64,000 bases of DNA from Enterobacter asburiae (GCF_007035645.1 NZ_AP019632.1:3658001-3722000), one strand, 5' to 3'; shown: positions 19,617 to 34,584, counted from the stretch's first letter. Program-made: numbers and translations. Notes: generated by a model from the sequence alone, not told the origin.

Positions 19617-22034
19617 TTACCAGGTTTTACCAATGTTAAACTGGAATTGCTCCGCTTTGTCTCCATCATATTTCTTAAACGGCTGGGCGTAGGAGAAGAC
19701 CAACGGCCCCAGCGGTGACATCCATTGTAATGCGATACCGGCAGACATGCGAATATTGCTCGGATCGCTGTAGTCAGGAATGCCTTCTGCGCGCATCTGG
19801 GCAGTATTCTGCCAGTTGGTATCCCACACGGTACCGGCATCCCAGAAGAAGGACGTACGGACCGAGTTCGCATATTTATCACTGATAAACGGCGTTGGCG
19901 TGATGAACTCCAGGCTGGCAACGGCCATGGCGTTACCGCCCACCGCGTCATTGGAGCTACAGACTTCTGACGAGGAAGACTTATCACAGTTATCTTTGTC
20001 GTTTCCGCCGTAGTAAACCGCTTTCGGACCAATGTTGTTGGACTGGAAACCACGAACGGTGCTGGAGCCACCCGCATAGAAGTTTTCATAGAACGGCAGT
20101 TCTTTGCTACCCAGACCATCTCCATAGCCCCAACGGGTACGACCCAGAACCACCCACTTATGGTCGTCATCGATCGGGAAGTAGGACGCGGTATCCAGCG
20201 TGACCTTATAGAACTCGTTATCGGAACCCGGCACGGTAACTTTACCGTTCAGGTTGACGCGAGAACCTTCCGTTGGGAAGTAACCACGGTCGAGACGGTT
20301 ATAGGTCCAGCCGTAGTTAAAGGTGAAGTCATCCGCCGCGAAGCCATTGTCATTACCATTTTTACTGGTTGACTGGCCGATAGAGTCCAGATAACGCCAC
20401 ATCGCCACCTGCGGTTGCATGTTGGACAGGTCGTTATGCACGTAACCCAAGCCTGCACGCAGGGTGTTGTATTCGTTAACCGGGAAGCCAAGCGTACCGT
20501 CTACACCGTAACTCTTGTTGGTGTATGAAGACAGGTCCGCGTCATCTGCTTTAAAGTCGTTATAGAAGATACGACCGCCCAGGCTCACACCGTCTACGGT
20601 GAAGTATGGGTTAGTCACAGAGAACTCAGAGTAGGTCTGGTAGTCGTTTTTGGTGCCGTTAATACCGACAGAGTAACCCGTACCCAGCCAGTTATCCTGC
20701 TGTACGCCGACCTGGAAGCTGACGCCGCTTTCAGTACCGTAGCCCACACCGAAGTTGAAGCTACCGGTGTTGCGCTCTTTCACTTTATATACGACATCAA
20801 CCTGATCCGGGCTGCCCGGTACGCGCTGGGTATCGGTATCCACCGTTTCAAAATAGCCCAGACGGTTCAGACGCTCTTTACCCTGATCAACGAGGTCGCT
20901 TCCCAACCATGCGCCTTCCATCTGACGCATTTCGCGACGCAGAACGGAATCTTTGGAGGTGTCGTTACCGACGAAGCGGATCTTACGCACGTAGAAACGG
21001 TTGCCCGCATCAACATTCACGTGCAGCTTAACGGTTTTATCCGCGTCATTGATTTCCGGCTGAGTCTGTACGCGCGGATAGGCATAACCGTAGCGGCCGA
21101 GCAGCTTCTTAATGCTGTCTTCCATTTTGGTTACCTTGGAACCGCTATACAGATCGCCCGGCTGAATTTTGGTCAGCGATTCGATTTCAGCAGAATGCCC
21201 CGCCAGGTTACCACTCACTTCAACACCAGAAAGCTTGTACTGCTCGCCTTCAGTGATGTTAACCGTAATGTAGATACCTTTCTTGTCCGGAGTCAGACTG
21301 ACCTGAGTCGAGTCGATGTTGAAACGCGCATAGCCACGATCGAGATAGTAGCTGCGCAGGGTTTCGAGGTCGCCCGCCAGTTTCTGTTTCTGGTATTTGC
21401 GATCGCCCACCACGTTCCACCATGGCACTTCATCGCGCAGCTGGAAGGTGGAGATCAGTTCGTCGGTGCTGAACGCGTGGTTGCCGACAATGTTGATCTG
21501 CTGGATCTTCGCAGAAACACCTTCCTGGAAGACCAGCTTCAGGTCAACACGGTTACGTGGCAGCGGAGTGACAACCGCTTTCACGCTGGCGCTGTATTTA
21601 CCGACGCTGTAGTAGAAGTCTTCCAGACCTTTTTCAATGTCTGAAAGGGTTGTGCGGTCCAGGGACTCACCCACACGAACACCAGATGCTTCAAGGTTCT
21701 GCTTGAGCATGTCATCTTTCACCGACTTGTTACCGGAGAAAGTGATACTGGCGATCGTCGGACGTTCTTTTACCTGTACCAGCAGCGTATCACCATCGCG
21801 CAGGACGCGGACGTCCTCAAAGTTGCCGGTGGCAAACAGAGCACGGATGGTGTTACTGATATCATCATCATTAACCGTATCGCCGGGGCGTACAGGCATA
21901 CTGAGGAGGGCCGCACCAACGGCGACACGCTGGAGGCCTTCGAAATGAATGTCTTTCACTACGAACCCGTCAGCACCGTATACGGTGGCGCTGCTAAACA
22001 GCAGCGACGCTATGAGCAACTTTTTCATCGCCAT
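19617..22034 (-). CDS. bamA: Outer-membrane protein assembly factor BamA
   Basis: BamA is the essential barrel of the BAM complex that inserts beta-barrel proteins. The 805-residue chain has a signal peptide (residues 1-20), five POTRA domains (about 21-420) and a 16-strand barrel ending in the typical aromatic FNIGKTW. The loop-6 motif VRGF is intact. A nearby outer loop is shorter and different from E. coli but keeps a pair of cysteines (DNCDKS, SEVCSS). rseP lies 29 bp upstream and skp follows. Confidence 0.98.
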   Translation of the reverse strand: MAMKKLLIASLLFSSATVYGADGFVVKDIHFEGLQRVAVGAALLSMPVRPGDTVNDDDISNTIRALFATGNFEDVRVLRDGDTLLVQVKERPTIASITFSGNKSVKDDMLKQNLEASGVRVGESLDRTTLSDIEKGLEDFYYSVGKYSASVKAVVTPLPRNRVDLKLVFQEGVSAKIQQINIVGNHAFSTDELISTFQLRDEVPWWNVVGDRKYQKQKLAGDLETLRSYYLDRGYARFNIDSTQVSLTPDKKGIYITVNITEGEQYKLSGVEVSGNLAGHSAEIESLTKIQPGDLYSGSKVTKMEDSIKKLLGRYGYAYPRVQTQPEINDADKTVKLHVNVDAGNRFYVRKIRFVGNDTSKDSVLRREMRQMEGAWLGSDLVDQGKERLNRLGYFETVDTDTQRVPGSPDQVDVVYKVKERNTGSFNFGVGYGTESGVSFQVGVQQDNWLGTGYSVGINGTKNDYQTYSEFSVTNPYFTVDGVSLGGRIFYNDFKADDADLSSYTNKSYGVDGTLGFPVNEYNTLRAGLGYVHNDLSNMQPQVAMWRYLDSIGQSTSKNGNDNGFAADDFTFNYGWTYNRLDRGYFPTEGSRVNLNGKVTVPGSDNEFYKVTLDTASYFPIDDDHKWVVLGRTRWGYGDGLGSKELPFYENFYAGGSSTVRGFQSNNIGPKAVYYGGNDKDNCDKSSSSEVCSSNDAVGGNAMAVASLEFITPTPFISDKYANSVRTSFFWDAGTVWDTNWQNTAQMRAEGIPDYSDPSNIRMSAGIALQWMSPLGPLVFSYAQPFKKYDGDKAEQFQFNIGKTW

Positions 22035-22063
22035 CGTTATTATGCGTTCTTCCTAACACTCTC

Positions 22064-23416
22064 TTACAACCGAGAGAAATCATTGAAAAGTGCAAGCCCC
22101 ATTAACAGCACCAGCAAAATCGAGCCAATGCGATAACTAAAGTCTTGAACTCGCTCGGATACCGGTCCGCCTTTTAGCTTTTCAATCGCCAAAAACAGCA
22201 GATGACCCCCGTCTAAAACGGGAAGCGGGAACAGGTTGATTATCCCAAGGTTCACGCTAATGAGCGCGAGGAACATGAGATAGTAAATCACCCCGAATTC
22301 CGCTGACATCCCAGCCCCCTGAGCAATCGAAATTGGCCCACTGAGGTTGTTCAGTTTCACATCACCGGTTATCAATTTCCCCAACATGTTGACCGTCAGC
22401 TTCATCAGTTGCCATGTTTTATCCGTGGCTTCAAGGATGGCGCTGAACGGCCCATACTGGCGTATTGTCTTGTACTCATCTGGCAGCGGGATCACTTTTG
22501 GCACAACGCCTGCAAACCCTTCTGCCTTTTTGCCGACCGACTTCGTATCCGGGATCAGCGTCAGCGAAAGCGGACTGCCCTGCCTTTCAACTTCCAGCGC
22601 GAGAGACGTTCCCGGATTATCGCGCACCAGAGTAACAAAGGTCATCCACTCTGTTAATGGTTGACCATCGACTTTAACGATCCTGTCGCCCGCTTGCAAA
22701 CCCGCTTTGCTCGCCGCCGAATTTGCCTGTACTTCGGCTAATACCGGCTCAATCTGCGCGCCGCGTGGACGAATACCCAGCGCAGCGACGGGATCCTCTT
22801 TGTCTGGCTCGAAACGCCAGTGACGTAAATCGAGTACTTTGTCCTGACGCGTATCTGAACCAAACGGCGATACGCTGATGGTGGTCTGCGCATCGCCAAT
22901 TTTGGCTACCAGCTGCAGTCGCACGGCATCCCAATCAGGGGTTTCGATACCATCAATCGCTTTAAGTTCCATCCCGGATGTAATTTGCGCACTCGCCGCG
23001 ATGGAATTGGGGGCAATTTCACCCACCACCGGACGTACGCCAGGGACGCCGATGATAAACACCAGCCAGTAAGCGACAATCGCAAAGATGAAGTTGGCTA
23101 CCGGTCCGGCAGCAATGATGGCGGCGCGTTGTCCAACGGTTTTATTGTTGAATGCGCTGTGTCGCAGCTCAGGAGCGACAGGCTCGACGCGTTCGTCGAG
23201 CATTTTGACGTAGCCGCCCAGCGGGATAAGGGCGATGACAAATTCCGTGCCGTGGCGGTCGGTGCGCATCCAGAGTGATTTACCAAAACCGATGGAAAAT
23301 CGCTCTACGCGCACGCCACAGCGGCGAGCAACCCAGAAATGGCCAAATTCATGCACGGTAATCAGTACACCCAGTGCAACAATGAACGCCGCCAGATTCC
23401 AGAGAATGCTCAGCAT
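22064..23416 (-). CDS. rseP: Site-2 intramembrane zinc protease RseP
   Basis: RseP cleaves RseA within the membrane after DegS and so releases sigma-E; it also clears signal peptides. The start at 23416 gives 450 residues beginning MLSILWNL, the E. coli length; 15 further in-frame codons upstream reach into cdsA and are not conserved. The zinc motif HEFGH is at residues 22-26 in the first membrane helix, and the third ligand sits in LPVLDGGHL near residue 400. Two periplasmic PDZ domains lie between. Confidence 0.97.
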   Translation of the reverse strand: MLSILWNLAAFIVALGVLITVHEFGHFWVARRCGVRVERFSIGFGKSLWMRTDRHGTEFVIALIPLGGYVKMLDERVEPVAPELRHSAFNNKTVGQRAAIIAAGPVANFIFAIVAYWLVFIIGVPGVRPVVGEIAPNSIAASAQITSGMELKAIDGIETPDWDAVRLQLVAKIGDAQTTISVSPFGSDTRQDKVLDLRHWRFEPDKEDPVAALGIRPRGAQIEPVLAEVQANSAASKAGLQAGDRIVKVDGQPLTEWMTFVTLVRDNPGTSLALEVERQGSPLSLTLIPDTKSVGKKAEGFAGVVPKVIPLPDEYKTIRQYGPFSAILEATDKTWQLMKLTVNMLGKLITGDVKLNNLSGPISIAQGAGMSAEFGVIYYLMFLALISVNLGIINLFPLPVLDGGHLLFLAIEKLKGGPVSERVQDFSYRIGSILLVLLMGLALFNDFSRL

Positions 23417-23427
23417 AAAACCTTCCG

Positions 23428-24285
23428 TTAAATCGTCCCGAATACCAGTAAAAGCAAACACGCAAACACTGGAACAGCCGCTGTCAGGCTATCAATGCGA
23501 TCCAGTATACCGCCATGCCCTGGAATCAGGTGTCCGCTGTCCTTAATCCCTGCTTCACGCTTAAACATACTTTCGGTTAAATCACCGAGCACGGAGGCAA
23601 GCGCAGCAAAAATCGAGCACACCAGCAGTATTGACGGTGCCACTTCAAGATTCGCCCAGACGCCGTAGCCCCAGGAGATGATCGCTGCCGTAAACAGGCC
23701 GCCGATGAATCCTTGCCAGGTTTTGCCCGGAGAAACCTTCGGTGCCAGCTTATGTTTGCCAAACAGTTTACCAAACATATAGGCCCCGGAGTCAGCCCCC
23801 CAGACCAGAATCATCACATAAAGCAGCCAGATCGCACCGCTGTAGTGGTTTTCGTCGTAGTGCCAGGCTCGCAGCGCAACCATACCCCAGAAAAAAGGAA
23901 TAATTGTGAGCAAGCCAAAAATCAGTCGCAGCACTTTTGAATTACGCCACAATGCCGCGGAACCCGGATAAAAAAGAACCAGCAACAGCGCGGCAACCCA
24001 CCAGGCCAGCGATATCCACAAAGAACCGGCAACCAGGGGCTGATGAATATCATGGTGATATTCAGGCAACGTAAACAGCATTATGGCCAGGATAAAGCCA
24101 CAAAGTACCGCAAGCCATACTCGCTGAGTGCGCGAGGTAAAGCCGCTAAACTGTCCCCATTCCCACGCGGCGAGCATGCACACCACCAGCGTGACAATAG
24201 CGAATCCCACCGGGGGCAGTAAAAACAGCGCCGCAATGACAATGGGTATTAATACAAAAGCGGAAATCAGGCGATACTTCAGCAA
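23428..24285 (-). CDS. cdsA: Phosphatidate cytidylyltransferase CdsA
   Basis: CdsA makes CDP-diacylglycerol from phosphatidic acid and CTP, the branch point to all membrane phospholipids. The 285-residue protein is very hydrophobic with about eight membrane helices. It carries the family signature in its last third ([18 protein letters not shown] then [13 protein letters not shown]). The start codon is TTG at 24285-24283, with a G-rich ribosome site just upstream. It is 12 bp from uppS and 11 bp from rseP. Confidence 0.96.
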   Translation of the reverse strand: MLKYRLISAFVLIPIVIAALFLLPPVGFAIVTLVVCMLAAWEWGQFSGFTSRTQRVWLAVLCGFILAIMLFTLPEYHHDIHQPLVAGSLWISLAWWVAALLLVLFYPGSAALWRNSKVLRLIFGLLTIIPFFWGMVALRAWHYDENHYSGAIWLLYVMILVWGADSGAYMFGKLFGKHKLAPKVSPGKTWQGFIGGLFTAAIISWGYGVWANLEVAPSILLVCSIFAALASVLGDLTESMFKREAGIKDSGHLIPGHGGILDRIDSLTAAVPVFACLLLLVFGTI

Positions 24286-24297
24286 AAGCTACCCCCA

Positions 24298-25056
24298 TCA
24301 GGCTTTGTCGCCACCAGGCTCGGTGCCGCCGAAACGACGCTCTCGATTGGCAAAGGCATGCAGCGCACCTTCAAAGTCTTGTTCATCAAAATCGGGCCAA
24401 AGAACATCCGTAAAGTAAAGTTCGGCATAGGCAATTTGCCATATCAAAAAGTTACTTATGCGATGTTCCCCCCCTGTCCTAATTACCAAATCCACAGGTG
24501 CCTGTTCATTCATGCAGATTTGCTTGCTCAGCGCCTCTTCATCAATTTGGTCGGGTCTCAACAGCCCTTCCTGAACCTGTTCGGCCAGATGCCGAACGCC
24601 CTGGATAATATCCCAGCGTCCACCGTAATTCGCCGCAATATTCAGCGTCAAACCGGTATTATTTTCCGTCAGCGCTTCAGCTTTGCGAATCCGTTCCTGC
24701 AAACGTGAGTTAAAACGACTGGTATCGCCAATGATACGCAGGCGGACGTTGTGGCGGTGCAGGCTTTTTACTTCGCTGTCTAGCGCCCACACAAACAATT
24801 CCATCAACGCAGTCACTTCCTGCAGAGGTCGATTCCAGTTTTCACTGCTAAAAGCATAGAGCGTTAACGCATCAATGCCGTTGTTGGCGGCAAAAGAAAC
24901 GGCGCGGCGAACGGATTTCGCCCCCGCTTTATGCCCAAAGGCTCGTATCTTCCCTTGTCTTTTCGCCCAGCGGCCATTGCCATCCATAATGATTGCTACA
25001 TGACGGCAGCCATGAGCTGGCAAATTTTCGCTTATTGGTTGATTCGCAGACAACAT
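24298..25056 (-). CDS. uppS: Undecaprenyl diphosphate synthase UppS (IspU)
   Basis: UppS builds the C55 carrier lipid for peptidoglycan and O-antigen from farnesyl and isopentenyl diphosphates. The 252-residue cis-prenyltransferase has catalytic Asp25 in IIMDGNGRWA, the RAFGHKAGAKS segment, and C-terminal substrate-binding arginines in VIRTGGEHRISNF. It heads the uppS-to-accA run. dxr, the first committed enzyme of isopentenyl diphosphate synthesis, lies directly upstream, so precursor and product enzymes are neighbours. Confidence 0.97.
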   Translation of the reverse strand: MLSANQPISENLPAHGCRHVAIIMDGNGRWAKRQGKIRAFGHKAGAKSVRRAVSFAANNGIDALTLYAFSSENWNRPLQEVTALMELFVWALDSEVKSLHRHNVRLRIIGDTSRFNSRLQERIRKAEALTENNTGLTLNIAANYGGRWDIIQGVRHLAEQVQEGLLRPDQIDEEALSKQICMNEQAPVDLVIRTGGEHRISNFLIWQIAYAELYFTDVLWPDFDEQDFEGALHAFANRERRFGGTEPGGDKA

Positions 25057-25116
25057 AACGCGTTTTTTGTCCCTGAAAAGGATTTAACGGTACTCAGGAA
25101 TACTGAAGCCTATACA

Positions 25117-25142
25117 TAAAAAAGCCGTGTCAAACCACGGCT
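25117..25142 (-). terminator. Terminator after dxr
   Basis: AGCCGTG (25123-25129) and CACGGCT (25136-25142) form a 7-bp stem with a 6-base loop; six or more Ts follow on the minus strand. It separates dxr from the uppS cluster, whose promoter must lie in or after this 186-bp region. Confidence 0.85.
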
Positions 25143-25242
25143 CACCTGACCACATTAAGTCAAATACCTGCGATCAGGTGGCGCAGACTATATCACTGAA
25201 GCCCAACGCTAACAAATAGCACGACGACTAGTGCTTGCTTTA

Positions 25243-26442
25243 TCACCAGCTTGCGAGACGTGTCACCTGTTGGCGCGCAATATTACGCGCAGCTGCATCC
25301 ACCGCCAGCACCTCTTCCACGCTTTGTGGTTCGCGCAAATCCATCATCTCAAGTACCGATAAATTAAGCGACGCGATATCGGTAAAACGAATTTGCTGAT
25401 TCAGAAATGCCTCAACGGTAATTTCATTGGCTGCATTAAGTGCCGTCGTCGCCGCCTGCCCCTGGTCAAAGGCATTCATCGCAAGCTTCAGACAAGGATA
25501 GCGGTCGTAGTCTGGTTCACTGAACGTCAGGGAACTTAGCTTGCAGAAATCAAGCGGCTTCACGCCGGATTTCACTCGATTTGGCCACGCCATTGAATGG
25601 GCAATCGGCGTACGCATGTCCGGCTCGCCCAGCTGTGCCAGCACGCTGCCATCCTGATAACGCACCATCGAGTGAATCACCGATTGCGGGTGAATCAGTA
25701 CTTCCATCTGTTTCGCTGACGCATTAAACAGCCAGCGCGCTTCAATGTATTCCAGACCTTTGTTCATCATGGTGGCAGAATCAACGGAGATTTTACGCCC
25801 CATCGACCAGTTCGGATGACGGCACGCCTGATCCGGTGTCATCGCACGCAGTTCAGACAGTGGCGTTTCACGGAACGGGCCACCAGACCCGGTAAGCAGA
25901 ATAGACACCACGCCATTCTGCTCCAGGTCAGCGTACCCCAGGTTCTGTTGAAAAGGTTGCGGTAAACTCTGAAAAATCGCGTTGTGTTCGCTGTCGACCG
26001 GCAGAAGACGCGCGCCGTGCTGCTTCACCGCATCCATAAACAGGCGTCCACAGGTGACCAGCGACTCTTTATTGGCCAGCAAAACATCCTTACCGGCATC
26101 AATCGCAGCAAGCGTCGGCAGCAGCCCTGCCGCGCCGACAATGGCCGCCATGACCTGATCCACCTCATCCAGCGCCGCCATCTCGCAGGCCGCCTGCTGG
26201 CCGCTCAGCACTTCGGTTCGGCTGCCCTTTTCACGCAGCTGTGCTTTTAGCAGACGCGCGCTCTCTTCGTCATCCATCACCGCATAGCGGGGCGCAAACT
26301 CCAGGCACTGTTCGACCATTCGCTGCACATTCTTACCGGCCACCAGCGCTGTCACGGTGTAAAGTTCAGGATTATGGCGAACGACGTCGAGAGTGCTGCA
26401 ACCGATAGAGCCGGTTGAGCCGAGGAGTGTTAAATGCTTCAT
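25243..26442 (-). CDS. dxr: 1-deoxy-D-xylulose 5-phosphate reductoisomerase
   Basis: Dxr turns DXP into MEP with NADPH, the committed step of the non-mevalonate isoprenoid pathway and the target of fosmidomycin. The start at 26442 gives 399 residues beginning [14 protein letters not shown], one more than E. coli; an upstream in-frame ATG adds 12 unconserved codons. The N-terminal Rossmann motif GSTGSIG, the metal-binding [11 protein letters not shown] segment and the ILTGSGGPF loop are all present. Confidence 0.97.
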   Translation of the reverse strand: MKHLTLLGSTGSIGCSTLDVVRHNPELYTVTALVAGKNVQRMVEQCLEFAPRYAVMDDEESARLLKAQLREKGSRTEVLSGQQAACEMAALDEVDQVMAAIVGAAGLLPTLAAIDAGKDVLLANKESLVTCGRLFMDAVKQHGARLLPVDSEHNAIFQSLPQPFQQNLGYADLEQNGVVSILLTGSGGPFRETPLSELRAMTPDQACRHPNWSMGRKISVDSATMMNKGLEYIEARWLFNASAKQMEVLIHPQSVIHSMVRYQDGSVLAQLGEPDMRTPIAHSMAWPNRVKSGVKPLDFCKLSSLTFSEPDYDRYPCLKLAMNAFDQGQAATTALNAANEITVEAFLNQQIRFTDIASLNLSVLEMMDLREPQSVEEVLAVDAAARNIARQQVTRLASW

Positions 26443-26470
26443 GAGATGCCCGAAAAAAGTTAGACCAGAT

Positions 26471-26519
26471 AAAAGCAAAACGCCGCCAGCAAGACCCGAA
26501 GTCCTTCTGAACGGCGTTT
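26471..26519 (-). terminator. Terminator after frr
   Basis: AAACGCCG (26478-26485) pairs with CGGCGTTT (26512-26519). A second short stem with a TTCG-containing loop sits inside. On the minus strand TTTTGCTTTTA follows. It ends frr transcription ahead of dxr. Confidence 0.8.
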
Positions 26520-26537
26520 ATCAGTGTACGACAGAAA

Positions 26538-27095
26538 TCAGAACTGCATCAGTTCCGCTTCTTTTTCTGCCAGCGCCGCATCAATTTTCTTGATGGCCGC
26601 GTCGGTCATTTTCTGAATGTCGTCCTGAGAACGACGATCGTCATCTTCGCTGATCTCTTTTTCTTTCAGCAGTGCTTTCACTTTATCGTTCGCGTCGCGA
26701 CGGACGTTACGCACGGATACACGACCCTGCTCAGCTTCGCCACGAACCACTTTGATAAGATCTTTACGACGTTCTTCCGTCAGCGGAGGCAGTGGAACGC
26801 GGATATCTGCGCCCGCAGAGCTTGGGTTCAGTCCGAGGTCAGAGGCCATAATCGCTTTCTCAACGGCCGGGCTCATAGAGCGGTCGAAGACGTTGATTTT
26901 CAGCGTACGGGTATCTTCAACCGTCACGCTCGCCAGCTGGCGCAGAGGGGTTGGCGTACCGTAATATTCTACGATGATGCCATCCAGCAGGCTTGGGGAA
27001 GCACGGCCAGTACGGATTTTGCTGATTTGGTTTTTGAACGCTTCTACGCATTTGTCCATGCGTACTTCAGCATCTTTTCTGATGTCGTTAATCAC
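26538..27095 (-). CDS. frr: Ribosome recycling factor
   Basis: RRF works with EF-G to split the post-termination ribosome. The 185-residue product equals E. coli RRF. It has the three-helix bundle ([18 protein letters not shown] at the start, [17 protein letters not shown] near the end) and the conserved hinge and domain II ([20 protein letters not shown]). A candidate promoter lies upstream at 27161-27187 on the minus strand (TTGTCA, 15-bp spacer, TATACT). It stands between pyrH and dxr as in E. coli. Confidence 0.98.
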   Translation of the reverse strand: MINDIRKDAEVRMDKCVEAFKNQISKIRTGRASPSLLDGIIVEYYGTPTPLRQLASVTVEDTRTLKINVFDRSMSPAVEKAIMASDLGLNPSSAGADIRVPLPPLTEERRKDLIKVVRGEAEQGRVSVRNVRRDANDKVKALLKEKEISEDDDRRSQDDIQKMTDAAIKKIDAALAEKEAELMQF

Positions 27096-27262
27096 GTTAC
27101 GAATCCTTGAAAACTTGTCTCAGGCAGACTATCCGCCAGCACAGCGCTACAGGTGTGCTAAGTATAGTCGCGTTTAATTCATGACAACGCCAAAGGCGCG
27201 CCCGGGTAAGATACCACTACAAAATAAAGCGGAATCTTACCTGTATTTATCGTCAACGGAAA

Positions 27263-27988
27263 TTATTCCGTGATCAAAGTGCCTTCTTTTTCGCCCATGA
27301 CCACGCGACGCAGTGCGCCAGGCTTGTTCATGTTGAAGACACGGATCGGCAGTTTGTGGTCGCGAGCCAGCGTGAAGGCGGCAAGATCCATCACTTTCAG
27401 CTCTTTATCCAGCACTTCGCTGTAGCTCAGCTGATCGTACATGGTGGCAGAAGGATCTTTTGCCGGATCGGCAGTAAACACGCCGTCTACTTTGGTCGCT
27501 TTCAGTACCACATCGGCTTCGATCTCGATACCGCGCAGGCAGGCAGCGGAATCGGTTGTAAAGAACGGGTTACCCGTACCGGCGGAGAGGATCACCACGC
27601 GGTTATTGCGCAGCAGGCTGATGGCTTCTGCCCAGCTGTAATTATCGCAAACGCCATTCAGCGGAATCGCGGACATCAGGCGGGCATTCACATAAGCGCG
27701 GTGCAGGGCATCACGCATTGCCAGGCCATTCATGACGGTTGCCAGCATACCCATGTGGTCGCCCACAACGCGGTTCATCCCCGCTTTCGCCAGACCAGCA
27801 CCACGGAAAAGGTTGCCACCGCCAATGACCACGCCAACCTGGATACCCAGTTCGACCAGTTCTTTGATTTCCTGTGCCATGCGATCAAGGATGCTTGCGT
27901 CAATACCGAAGCCTTCCGATCCCTGCAGCGCTTCGCCACTCAGCTTAAGCAGAATGCGTTTGTACACGGGTTTTGCATTGGTAGCCAT
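27263..27988 (-). CDS. pyrH: Uridylate kinase
   Basis: PyrH phosphorylates UMP to UDP; it belongs to the amino-acid kinase family, forms hexamers and is regulated by GTP and UTP. The 241-residue product has [12 protein letters not shown] at the N-terminus, the glycine loop [11 protein letters not shown], and [14 protein letters not shown] near residue 140. Length and sequence follow E. coli PyrH closely. The gene sits between tsf and frr on the same strand, with 167 bp to frr. Confidence 0.98.
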   Translation of the reverse strand: MATNAKPVYKRILLKLSGEALQGSEGFGIDASILDRMAQEIKELVELGIQVGVVIGGGNLFRGAGLAKAGMNRVVGDHMGMLATVMNGLAMRDALHRAYVNARLMSAIPLNGVCDNYSWAEAISLLRNNRVVILSAGTGNPFFTTDSAACLRGIEIEADVVLKATKVDGVFTADPAKDPSATMYDQLSYSEVLDKELKVMDLAAFTLARDHKLPIRVFNMNKPGALRRVVMGEKEGTLITE

Positions 27989-28101
27989 GTTTCTTTCCTG
28001 AGACTGTCAACGATTAAGATGGGGGTTAATTCTGGCGACATGATATGCCGCAAATCAGCACAGCGATACTGGAGCCTGTCTGATTTCCTGTGACGGGTGA
28101 C

Positions 28102-28127
28102 AAAAAGAAGCCGCCCTCAGGCGGCTC
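28102..28127 (-). terminator. Terminator after tsf
   Basis: AGCCGCC (28109-28115) and GGCGGCT (28120-28126) enclose a 4-base loop; TCTTTTTG follows on the minus strand. It ends the rpsB-tsf operon. Confidence 0.88.
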
Positions 28128-28138
28128 CTTTTCAATCA

Positions 28139-28990
28139 TTAAGACTGCTTGGACATTGCAGCAACTTCTGCTGCGAAGTCAGTCTCAACTTTCTCGATGC
28201 CTTCGCCCACTTCGAAGCGGATGAAGCCAGTTACGTCAGCGTTGTGCTCTTTCAGCAGCTGAGCAACAGACTTGCTTGGGTCCATTACGAATGGCTGGCC
28301 AGTCAGAGAAACTTCGCCGGTGAATTTCTTCATGCGGCCTTCAACCATTTTCTCTGCGATTTCTTTTGGCTTACCAGACTGCATCGCGATGTCCAGCTGA
28401 ACCTGGTACTCTTTCTCTACCACTTCAGCAGACACGTCTTCTGGCTTAACGAATTCTGGTTTGCTTGCAGCGATGTGCATAGCCAGCTGTTTAACCAGCT
28501 CTTCGTCAGCGCCTTTAGCCGCAACCAGAACACCGATACGTGCACCGTGCTGGTAAGAGCCCAGAACGTCGCCTTCCAGAGAAGATACGCGACGGATGTT
28601 GATGTTCTCACCGATTTTAGCAACCAGCGCAACACGTTCTTCTTCGAACTGTGCTTTCAGAACTTCAACGTCAGTGATTTTACCCGCAACAGCTGCGTCC
28701 AGAACTTTGTTAGCAAATGCCTGGAAACCGCCATCTTTAGCAACGAAGTCAGTCTGGCAGTTAACTTCCAGAATGATGCCGTAGTTGCCGTCGATCTTAG
28801 TGATGATCACGCCGTCAGCAGCAACGTTGCCTGCTTTTTTAGCTGCTTTGATCGCACCGGATTTACGCATGTTTTCGATTGCCAGCTCGATGTCGCCGTT
28901 CGCTTCAGTCAGCGCTTTTTTGCAATCCATCATGCCTGCGCCAGTACGCTCGCGCAGCTCTTTTACCAGGGATGCGGTAATTTCAGCCAT
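28139..28990 (-). CDS. tsf: Elongation factor Ts
   Basis: EF-Ts is the nucleotide exchange factor for EF-Tu. The 283-residue product has the N-terminal UBA-like domain ([20 protein letters not shown]), the TDFVAKD motif near residue 80 that contacts EF-Tu, and the C-terminal coiled-coil module. It is the second gene of rpsB-tsf, 117 bp after rpsB, with a hairpin in the gap that may lower its transcription. Confidence 0.98.
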   Translation of the reverse strand: MAEITASLVKELRERTGAGMMDCKKALTEANGDIELAIENMRKSGAIKAAKKAGNVAADGVIITKIDGNYGIILEVNCQTDFVAKDGGFQAFANKVLDAAVAGKITDVEVLKAQFEEERVALVAKIGENINIRRVSSLEGDVLGSYQHGARIGVLVAAKGADEELVKQLAMHIAASKPEFVKPEDVSAEVVEKEYQVQLDIAMQSGKPKEIAEKMVEGRMKKFTGEVSLTGQPFVMDPSKSVAQLLKEHNADVTGFIRFEVGEGIEKVETDFAAEVAAMSKQS

Positions 28991-29046
28991 TCTTAAATCC
29001 TCGGGAGATGTGAACTGCCCGGCCGGGGGCCAAACAGTGTAAATTG

Positions 29047-29072
29047 AAAAAAGGGGCCGGTAATGGGCCCCT
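29047..29072 (-). terminator. Attenuator-like hairpin between rpsB and tsf
   Basis: AGGGGCC (29052-29058) pairs with GGCCCCT (29066-29072), loop of seven; the minus strand continues with TTTTTTC. It looks like a complete intrinsic terminator inside a two-gene operon, so partial read-through would set the S2 to EF-Ts ratio. Confidence 0.75.
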
Positions 29073-29107
29073 ATTCATACACGGTACTAATAAGGGGTAA
29101 AACCTTA

Positions 29108-29997
<890 letters not shown>

Positions 29998-30003
29998 GCG
30001 CGC

Positions 30004-30033
30004 TTTATACCACAAAACACGACCAGAAACCAA
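30004..30033 (-). promoter_or_regulatory. Predicted rpsB-tsf promoter
   Basis: On the minus strand TTGGTT (30033-30028), an 18-bp spacer and TATAAA (30009-30004) are followed by a GC-rich discriminator (GCGCGCC), typical of stringently controlled ribosomal promoters. The remaining 30034-30154 holds map upstream sequence, including a short inverted repeat GGCACG/CGTGCC at 30073-30087 of unknown meaning. Confidence 0.6.
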
Positions 30034-30154
30034 CAGTTGTTGGCGGAGTGTGCTGTTAATGATTCTCAATTTGGCACGGAGCGTGCCTGACTGATACCAT
30101 TGACGACACTTAGACTAGTATTGTCGAAAAAATCGACACCGATGGACAGATTAC

Positions 30155-30949
30155 ATGGCTATCTCTATTAAGACACCTGAAGAAATTGAAAAGATGCGCG
30201 TCGCCGGTCGTCTGGCCGCGGAAGTGCTGGAAATGATCGAGCCGTTCGTGAAGCCGGGCGTCAGCACCGGTGAACTGGACCGTATCTGTAACGACTATAT
30301 CGTGAACGAGCAGCACGCGGTTTCCGCCTGCCTCGGCTACCACGGTTTCCCGAAATCCGTCTGCATTTCTATTAATGAAGTGGTTTGCCACGGCATCCCT
30401 GATGACGAAAAACTGCTGAAAGATGGCGACATCGTCAACATCGACGTGACCGTTATTAAAGACGAATACCACGGTGACACCTCAAAAATGTTCATCGTTG
30501 GCAAGCCGACGATTCTTGGCGAGCGTCTGTGCAAAGTGACGCAAGAGAGCCTCTACCTGGCGCTGAAAATGGTTAAACCGGGTATTCGCCTGCGTACCCT
30601 CGGTGCGGCAATCCAGAAGTTTGTGGAAGCAGAAGGTTTCTCCGTGGTGCGCGAGTACTGCGGTCACGGCATTGGTCGCGTCTTCCATGAAGAACCGCAG
30701 GTCCTGCACTATGATGCAGATGACGGCGGCGTGGTGCTGCAAAAAGGCATGACCTTTACCATTGAGCCGATGGTCAACGCGGGTGACTACCGCATCCGTA
30801 CCATGAAAGACGGCTGGACGGTGAAAACCAAAGACAGAAGCTTGTCTGCGCAGTACGAGCATACTATTGTGGTAACAGACAACGGCTGCGAAATTATGAC
30901 GTTGCGCAAGGATGACACCATCCCGGCGATACTGACGCACGATGAATGA
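30155..30949 (+). CDS. map: Methionine aminopeptidase, type I
   Basis: Map removes the initiator methionine from nascent proteins and is essential. The 264-residue pita-bread enzyme has His79 (VCHGIP) and metal ligands Asp97 (NIDVTV) and Asp108 (HGDTS). The remaining ligands are in EYCGHGIGRVFHE, TIEPMV and QYEHTIVV. Length equals E. coli Map. It is divergent from rpsB and followed by a strong terminator before glnD. Confidence 0.98.
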   Translation: MAISIKTPEEIEKMRVAGRLAAEVLEMIEPFVKPGVSTGELDRICNDYIVNEQHAVSACLGYHGFPKSVCISINEVVCHGIPDDEKLLKDGDIVNIDVTVIKDEYHGDTSKMFIVGKPTILGERLCKVTQESLYLALKMVKPGIRLRTLGAAIQKFVEAEGFSVVREYCGHGIGRVFHEEPQVLHYDADDGGVVLQKGMTFTIEPMVNAGDYRIRTMKDGWTVKTKDRSLSAQYEHTIVVTDNGCEIMTLRKDDTIPAILTHDE

Positions 30950-30950
30950 T

Positions 30951-33688
<2,738 letters not shown>

Positions 33689-33720
33689 TATGTTTTTTAG
33701 TGAAATGGAAAGAGTAAACA

Positions 33721-34545
33721 ATGCAGCAGTTACAGAACGTTATTGAGTCCGCTTTTGAGCGTCGCGCCGAGATTACCCCGGCAAATGTGGATACCGTGAC
33801 CCGTGAAGCGGTAAACCAGGTGATTTCCCTTCTGGATTCCGGCGCGCTGCGCGTGGCAGAAAAAATCGACGGTCAGTGGGTCACTCATCAATGGCTGAAG
33901 AAAGCCGTGCTGCTCTCTTTCCGTATCAACGATAACCAGGTTATCGACGGAGCAGAAAGCCGCTACTTCGATAAAGTGCCAATGAAATTCGCTGACTACG
34001 ACGAAGCGCGTTTCCAGAAAGAAGGCTTCCGCGTGGTACCGCCTGCGGCGGTTCGTCAGGGCGCATTCATCGCACGCAACACCGTGCTGATGCCATCCTA
34101 CGTGAACATCGGTGCCTACGTTGACGAAGGCACCATGGTTGACACCTGGGCGACCGTCGGTTCCTGCGCGCAGATCGGTAAAAACGTTCACCTGTCCGGC
34201 GGCGTGGGCATCGGTGGTGTTCTGGAGCCACTGCAGGCTAACCCGACCATCATCGAAGACAACTGCTTCATCGGCGCGCGCTCTGAAGTGGTTGAAGGCG
34301 TGATCGTTGAAGAAGGCTCCGTGATCTCCATGGGCGTTTACATCGGTCAGAGCACTCGTATTTACGACCGTGAAACCGGTGAAGTTCACTACGGTCGCGT
34401 TCCGGCGGGCTCCGTGGTGGTTTCCGGCAACCTGCCGTCAAAAGATGGCAAATACAGCCTGTACTGTGCGGTTATCGTGAAGAAAGTGGATGCGAAAACG
34501 CGCGGTAAAGTGGGCATCAACGAATTGCTGCGCACCATCGATTAA
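33721..34545 (+). CDS. dapD: 2,3,4,5-tetrahydropyridine-2,6-dicarboxylate N-succinyltransferase
   Basis: DapD succinylates tetrahydrodipicolinate in the route to diaminopimelate and lysine. The 274-residue protein is a hexapeptide-repeat beta-helix ([20 protein letters not shown], then [14 protein letters not shown]) with an N-terminal helical domain. Length equals E. coli DapD. It lies 32 bp after glnD and is followed by a strong terminator. It supplies diaminopimelate for the peptidoglycan machinery encoded elsewhere in the window. Confidence 0.98.
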   Translation: MQQLQNVIESAFERRAEITPANVDTVTREAVNQVISLLDSGALRVAEKIDGQWVTHQWLKKAVLLSFRINDNQVIDGAESRYFDKVPMKFADYDEARFQKEGFRVVPPAAVRQGAFIARNTVLMPSYVNIGAYVDEGTMVDTWATVGSCAQIGKNVHLSGGVGIGGVLEPLQANPTIIEDNCFIGARSEVVEGVIVEEGSVISMGVYIGQSTRIYDRETGEVHYGRVPAGSVVVSGNLPSKDGKYSLYCAVIVKKVDAKTRGKVGINELLRTID

Positions 34546-34556
34546 TCGGGTATAAC

Positions 34557-34584
34557 AAAAAGCGGGGGCAACCCCGCTTTTTTT
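34557..34584 (+). terminator. Terminator after dapD
   Basis: AGCGGGG (34561-34567) and CCCCGCT (34572-34578) form a stem with a 4-base loop, followed by a T-run. It is a standard intrinsic terminator 16 bp past the dapD stop. Confidence 0.92.

Noticed and set aside
30073..30087. Short inverted repeat GGCACG/CGTGCC between rpsB and map as an operator
   Set aside because: Six-bp arms are common by chance and no promoter geometry supports it; noted only inside the rpsB promoter entry.
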